A program made the translations under genes and the position numbers. Source: Stercorarius parasiticus (lineage: Eukaryota; Chordata; Aves; Charadriiformes; Stercorariidae). Taken from it: a DNA stretch of 64,000 nucleotides. The stretch lies in the NCBI GenBank assembly GCA_013396915.1, contig VWZL01003401.1:408134-472133 (forward strand), in the 5' to 3' direction. Under the pieces are notes generated by a model, which was not told the origin of the DNA, ran no database searches, and saw nothing but the letters and a program-made list of their open reading frames with translations. Below, in pieces: positions 58,787 through 64,000 of the stretch; positions within the stretch are counted from its first letter, which is position 1, and the number at the start of each line of letters is the position of its first letter.

Positions 58787-61700
58787 TAGGGAACACAATG
58801 TCCCCCTGAAGCTTGGAGTATGTGTCTCATTTCTATTTGAGTAACAGTTTCCTCTGGATATGGATGATACTAAAGGAAAATAGTGTAGCCAAATCCATTC
58901 TTGCCTGGCAAAAATAATATTTCTGTAGCACTTCTAGTTCTAGTGTTCAGTAGCAATGAACAAAATAGTTATAAAGGCATCTGCATAACTCTGCACTACT
59001 TGTATCTATCTCATAGTTTGTGAGGAGAAGAGAATACAGTAAAAAAATCTCAGTGTTTAAGTCAGGCTTGGCATAGAGGCTTGGCTGATGAAATACAGCT
59101 TAGCTTTTAAAAAAGATATTAACCAAAAAAATCAATACCAAATTTTAAAGGTAGTGACACCTTGCTTGATCAAATTTGTTCAAATGGTAAGGATTTTATA
59201 TAAGATGGTAAATGAGATCCTTGAATAAGCTAAATAAAATAAATCTAGATGTTCATATATTTGGGCATTATGGTTTTGGATCATATAATTTAGGAAAACA
59301 TAAAATAGTTTCAATGCTCTATCTAGGTAAAATGCTATAATAAAACTGCATGTAGCAGGAGAACTATTAAAGTAGCTTTTTAGCATGAAAAGTTTCTGTG
59401 TGGCAGAAAAATAGATGGAAAGAGAATTTTTGTTCAGCTTAATAGTGTGAAGTTAACAAAATCAGTGATAAAGTTATGAGATCATGGAAAGTGACTATAC
59501 CCACACATTTTTTGAGGTGATATGGAGTGTGGAGAGTTCATTTTTCAGGGTTTGTAGATTGAAGATTACATATTAACCACTAACCTAACTGATAACTCTA
59601 TGGACAGAGTCCGTTTTTCTACATAATATGGCCTCACTTGTCCCATGCATAATGTTTTATGAGAGCTCTAAAATTTATGCTCACAATGTTTTCTTGCAAA
59701 TTATTTTCCATGTAGGTCAACAGAGCCTTTCCTAAAGGATTCAGCAAAATATCTAAAGATTTTCATGAAGATAAAATTAAAGCTTACATGAAAACTGCTT
59801 TAAAGAGGAGTTTTACTTCAGAATACCAAAGTGATCAAGTATTCCTATTACTGTTGCATAATTAGTTTGGAAGAGCACTGCTGTCTGCCTAAGAATTGCA
59901 CACTACAGCCTGTCACTGCAGTGTAAAGCTTAATTACTTCAAGGTATTTAAGTACCTAACAAGCATCATGATTTCAGAGACTGGGTGCATGAGCATCTTT
60001 GAAATCTTAGTGCCTTCTACGTAAAATCAAGAGCAGTAGCAAGTTCAAGGGGATTTCATGATGTTTCTGACAGTTCTCCTATTTGACAGATACTTTCTCA
60101 GAGTAGCAGAGAAATTGTTAATTTTTCTGACGTTTCTAGTTTAATATTCTATTTTATTAGCAGAAGAAGGTAAGCACATTGTTACAGCAACTCTTACAAT
60201 GGTATTTTTTTGAAAAGAAGGAAGCTTTCATGCAACATTTCAAAGCAATCTTTCATGGCAGTATCAGGCGTGCCCAATGGAAGTCAGAAGATCCATTTGT
60301 TCTGTAAAACACAGGAAAAAAATATAAGCATACAATGGTATAATTTTCTTTCAAGTTAAAATCTTTAGTGTCTTATGCTACAAGTGAACTAAAATCATGT
60401 ACCCATTATAGTAAGTTATTGCTCAAATGCAACACAGCGATATCAGTACTGAATTCTATTGCCCTGTAAATCCTTTGTGATAGATTTTTTGCAACCTTAT
60501 GTAAATCAAACGAATACATACTATTCATTAACAAGTGTATAATTTTATTTCTGCATTTGTAGCATTAACAAAACATTCATTTTCAACTTCATTGTTTTTT
60601 ATGTCTCTTTATTCAAAGACATGCTATGAAAGTGTTTCAAACAACGTGATGCTCAGATTTTCTATTATTGGTAAAAAAGAATGATAGGTCTTTTGTCAAA
60701 ATGAAAAGGATTCAAAGCACTTCAATGACTGTATTTGCAAGACAAATGTTGTACTGAATCTTTTGACTCACCCATTTGTTCCCACTTCATCATCCTAATT
60801 AATTTTCATTACATGGCATATTTTATTAACCACACATTTTATATTTTTATGTGCCTACTGTTTCAAATCTATCTAATAACTAATACTGTGACATTTCAGC
60901 AGTATTTTCAAAGCAAGTCATCCCCATGACTCTGATTGCTTCCCCCCAAATTTATGTTTTTCCAAGAAATTTCAAATTGACAGCTTTTCCACAAATGTCA
61001 GTATGTAAAAATATTTGCCCTTAAAAAAAGTTTTATTTTATAACTAGCAATGGTAATTTTCCTTTAGAGTCATTTTAAAAGTGCATTTCTTCTCTGTAAG
61101 ATGTAAGAAATATGTTATGTTTTCACTTAACCAAGGCCACAGTTGCCTTTTCAAAACGAAACCTTTAGAATATTTTAATTAACTTGAGAGAAATCATATC
61201 TTTTTGGTTTCCTGAAAACTTGCTTAAAAAGGCAGATACTACCTTCTTGTTTGATTTTTGCCTGTTTTAAGCAGGTTCCTAAAGATCAGAAAGTTTAGAG
61301 GTCAATGAGATGATCTGACCCTTAGTAAGTGAACCCTTAATTATTCCAAACGAGTGAGGCACTGGGGATCTGGGATCTCCATTATTCTCTGAAACGGGGT
61401 GTTTCCACTGAGCTCTGTTGAGAGATCCCTTTCCTCAATCAGCTCTTTGCCTGCCCGGCAATTCTATACTTTACATTCTTGTTTTACAGATAACACAAAA
61501 TCTGTTAAATGAAATATAAACTTGATATTTGTCATCATATTGTTTTACCACAAGTGATACAGTGCACATTACACAATTTTAAAATAGCACTAGAAACTAT
61601 TGTATTCTGCTTCCGAAAATGAGGCTGGCTGAAGCCCTCGGACACCAGCAATGTCTTTTCAAAATCTTCAGGCTTGACCCAAAGCCAGCTCAAACTAATG

Positions 61701-62713
61701 AGACATTTTCCACTGACTTAGAAATGTGATTCCTCAGAGTCCAAAACATGTTGCATGTTACAAAGAAATAGGTGCATTTTACTTTCAGGCTTTTTAGGGA
61801 GTTGTGGTGTGGGGTGTTTTTGTTTTTTTTTTTAACAAGCACATAAATCCTCCCATCACTTACCCAGCTGACTACTTTCTTCCTCATCTTGCCTTGCCCT
61901 TCTATTGAATATAAGCTGAGCGGTGCCTATGGTTGCACTTGTTCTAAGATGTGTTGTTTATAGTTAGATTTGAGAACTGTGATCTGTGCTCCTAAGCTGT
62001 AATGATTAATCTTACAATAATGCAAAGGTTTCAGGCTCTAGACCCTTTATTCTCTGGGTCTTATCTGGACAAAATCTTTCTGGCCCAGATTCTGAGAGAT
62101 GCCCATTACTTTAAGAGCTTTTATGAACACGTGTGAACCCAGTTAAAAGTGAGTAAGAATTGAGGATTTCATTCAGTAAAAATAGAGACTGAGCAAGATG
62201 GAGCTCTGGACAGGAGCTCTGCTTGAGTTGAATAGGACATTATTCTAGTTCTGTACTGCTGTACACCTCAGTGAAATGGCTTAGCCTTATTATAAAGAAA
62301 CAGACAGCTTTTTGTCTTTCACTCTTTTTTATTGCAGGTTCCTGTCTTTTAACTTTGATTTGTATGGCTGCACTGTCTGCTGTGTGCTGGTGTCCCCACA
62401 GCACCCTTTGTTTCCTACCTTTGAAAACATCCAAAACAAACAAGACCCTTTCTCTTCCCATAGACAGTACAGGCAATATTAATGGTTATCTACCTGTGAT
62501 AAGCAGAGCAGTATCATTTTACATGACTTGAAAGGGTCATCTATATCGTCAAGCACAATTAACTTGTCTTACTCTCACAAAATGGGCTGGGGGAGGTAAC
62601 TAAGAGGCCGTACTTCTTCACATACCTCAGAAAACAGTTCCGGGACAAGGGGACGGCCAAAAGATACACAAAGCGTCCGAACAACAAGCACAACAGGCTT
62701 TTTATTGAGATCA

Positions 62714-62738
62714 CAAGAAGGTGTACTGCACCTTCTTG
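62714..62738. repeat. Perfect 10-bp inverted repeat with 5-nt loop
   Basis: CAAGAAGGTG, loop TACTG, then CACCTTCTTG. It could form a hairpin as DNA or RNA. It is followed by no T run and has no miRNA-like arm length. Confidence 0.85.
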
Positions 62739-62936
62739 ATCTGATACCTTCTGTGGTGCCTGTCTGTGTATTCACTGGAAATGATCAGTCGCATGCAAGT
62801 TTGAAGAAGTCTAGCTGCAAGATTTAACTTGCTATTTATGCCACTTTTAAAGAAAGCAAGCTCTGCAAAATTTTTCTGGAAAACAGAGTGAAAGTTGTTT
62901 TGATGATATATCCAGACTACAATAAAACATGTGCGG

Positions 62937-62978
62937 AAATCTCACAGAACTTGCACCAAATCTCACAGAACTTGCACC
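62937..62978 (+). repeat. 21-bp perfect tandem duplication
   Basis: Two identical adjacent units of AAATCTCACAGAACTTGCAC plus a final C. Perfect identity implies a recent event. Confidence 0.9.
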
Positions 62979-64000
62979 CTTTTTCTATTTTGTTTTTGTT
63001 TTGCAGCCTGTTAGATCAGAATATCAAACTAAGAATGCATGGTAACTCCAGTTCTCTGGACTTTCATACTCTATGTACTAGCTTCTTCAGTTCTCAAAAC
63101 CTGTAAGTTTAACAGGGATCCTGCTTTGAGGACAAAATTTCCAGGTAACACACTGTGTAGAGAATGATGTTTGTAATTTAGCATGGTAGCATATCGCCTC
63201 TGAGTCAGCACTGAATCAGTGTCCCAACTGATGTTTAGGGTAGTGCTATACTGTAGAAGATGCCATCATCCAGATGAAATGATGTTGACCACTTGGGCTG
63301 TGGAGAATTGCATAGCACTTGTCACAATAACACAGCTATTAAATGTCTGACGTGACCAAATGCCAAATCAAAGTATTACTCTAGCCACATACATTATTCC
63401 TGCAATTAAATGAAATATATTTCACTTCCTGTCTTAAATAACTGGGTAGTATCGCTGCCAGTAAGGTGCTGAGTTTCAACAGAAGAATGACTGACTGTCA
63501 ATAATACATCACTGTACCCATTAGGGTTTTTTTGTAACATGCTTTAGGATCCTTTGGGAGAAAGCATCCTGGTTAATGTAAATTTTTTGCTACTAATAAC
63601 ATGGCAAGTTTGAATGTGCCATTTTCTTTTTATGACTAATGTAAAAATCTTTACAATGCCAATCATTTTGCATCTTTTCCCAGTTTAATATACCTATATA
63701 GGGAGAGCTGACCAGAAGAATGTTAATCTTTCTTACTCATATAAAATTTAAAATAGAAAAATAACTGAGAAATGCCTATTTTTCCATATTTTTACCCCAA
63801 AAAAGCATATAAAATCTGTAGACTTATTTTCTTCAGTAGAAAAAAAAAGATTTTGAAAAGGAAGATGAAGTCTTCCTACATAATTTCTGCCCCTTTTAAG
63901 TTATTTGCTGATGATGGAATCATTCCTATATGTATTTTCCCCTTGATAAGAAAAGGAAAGTTGGAGATGCTTCAGCCTTCCGTTTTGATTTCTTTCACAA

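Larger units (their letters stand above)
55171..64000. other. AT-rich intergenic DNA, no gene seen
   Basis: No protein-coding similarity, no CR1 copy and no RNA gene recognised. It contains small tandem duplications (56266-56355, 58728-58786, 62937-62978), a (TAG)n run, a T run at 61819-61833 and a perfect hairpin at 62714-62738. Low repeat content over 59-63 kb is compatible with conserved noncoding DNA but does not show it. Confidence 0.6.

Noticed and set aside
62640..62780. Possible LTR fragment suggested by AGGCTTTTTATTGAGATC and nearby repeats
   Set aside because: No paired LTR, primer-binding site, polypurine tract or retroviral coding sequence is nearby.

Overview
This window is vertebrate nuclear DNA, most likely from a bird. 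The evidence is intron-split coding sequence, a single CpG-island promoter, and CR1 non-LTR retrotransposon copies whose 3' ends carry the ATTCTGTG octamer typical of sauropsid CR1. There is no operon-like gene packing, no Alu or L1, and no bacterial signal. The species cannot be named from the sequence.

The only gene I can support is the 5' half of PREP (prolyl endopeptidase, also called prolyl oligopeptidase) on the minus strand. Eight coding exons were placed by hand from the split reading frame and GT/AG borders: 48135-48179, 46778-46852, 40096-40229, 37034-37164, 33627-33836, 32401-32522, 20235-20340 and 113-304. Together they make 1015 nt, or 338 complete codons plus one base, in a continuous frame that matches the known vertebrate protein from its start to about residue 338. 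This covers the N-terminal strand of the hydrolase domain and most of the seven-bladed beta-propeller. The rest of the propeller and the catalytic domain with Ser/Asp/His lie beyond the left edge.

Layout: 1-112 is partial intron 8. 113-48179 is PREP exons and introns, with introns of about 1.1 to 19.9 kb that hold CR1 copies and simple sequence. 47740-48860 is a GC-rich CpG island with exon 1, a CCAAT box, GC boxes and a strong CTCF-like motif. 48861-64000 is upstream intergenic DNA with no gene I can recognise. By vertebrate synteny it should run toward PRDM1, but no PRDM1 sequence is present.

The most interesting observation is at the PREP start. The only upstream ATG in the CpG-island leader is in frame with the canonical start, sits in an ATGGCGGC (YY1/TISU-like) context, and would add 55 residues. 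These begin with an Arg-rich, acid-free stretch resembling a mitochondrial presequence and continue into a polyserine tract encoded by a triplet repeat. Other points are a tail-to-tail pair of CR1 elements of different apparent age in intron 4, an internally deleted CR1 in intron 7, CTCF-like sites, several short tandem duplications and a perfect hairpin in the intergenic DNA. I found no strong evidence for a wholly new biological system.
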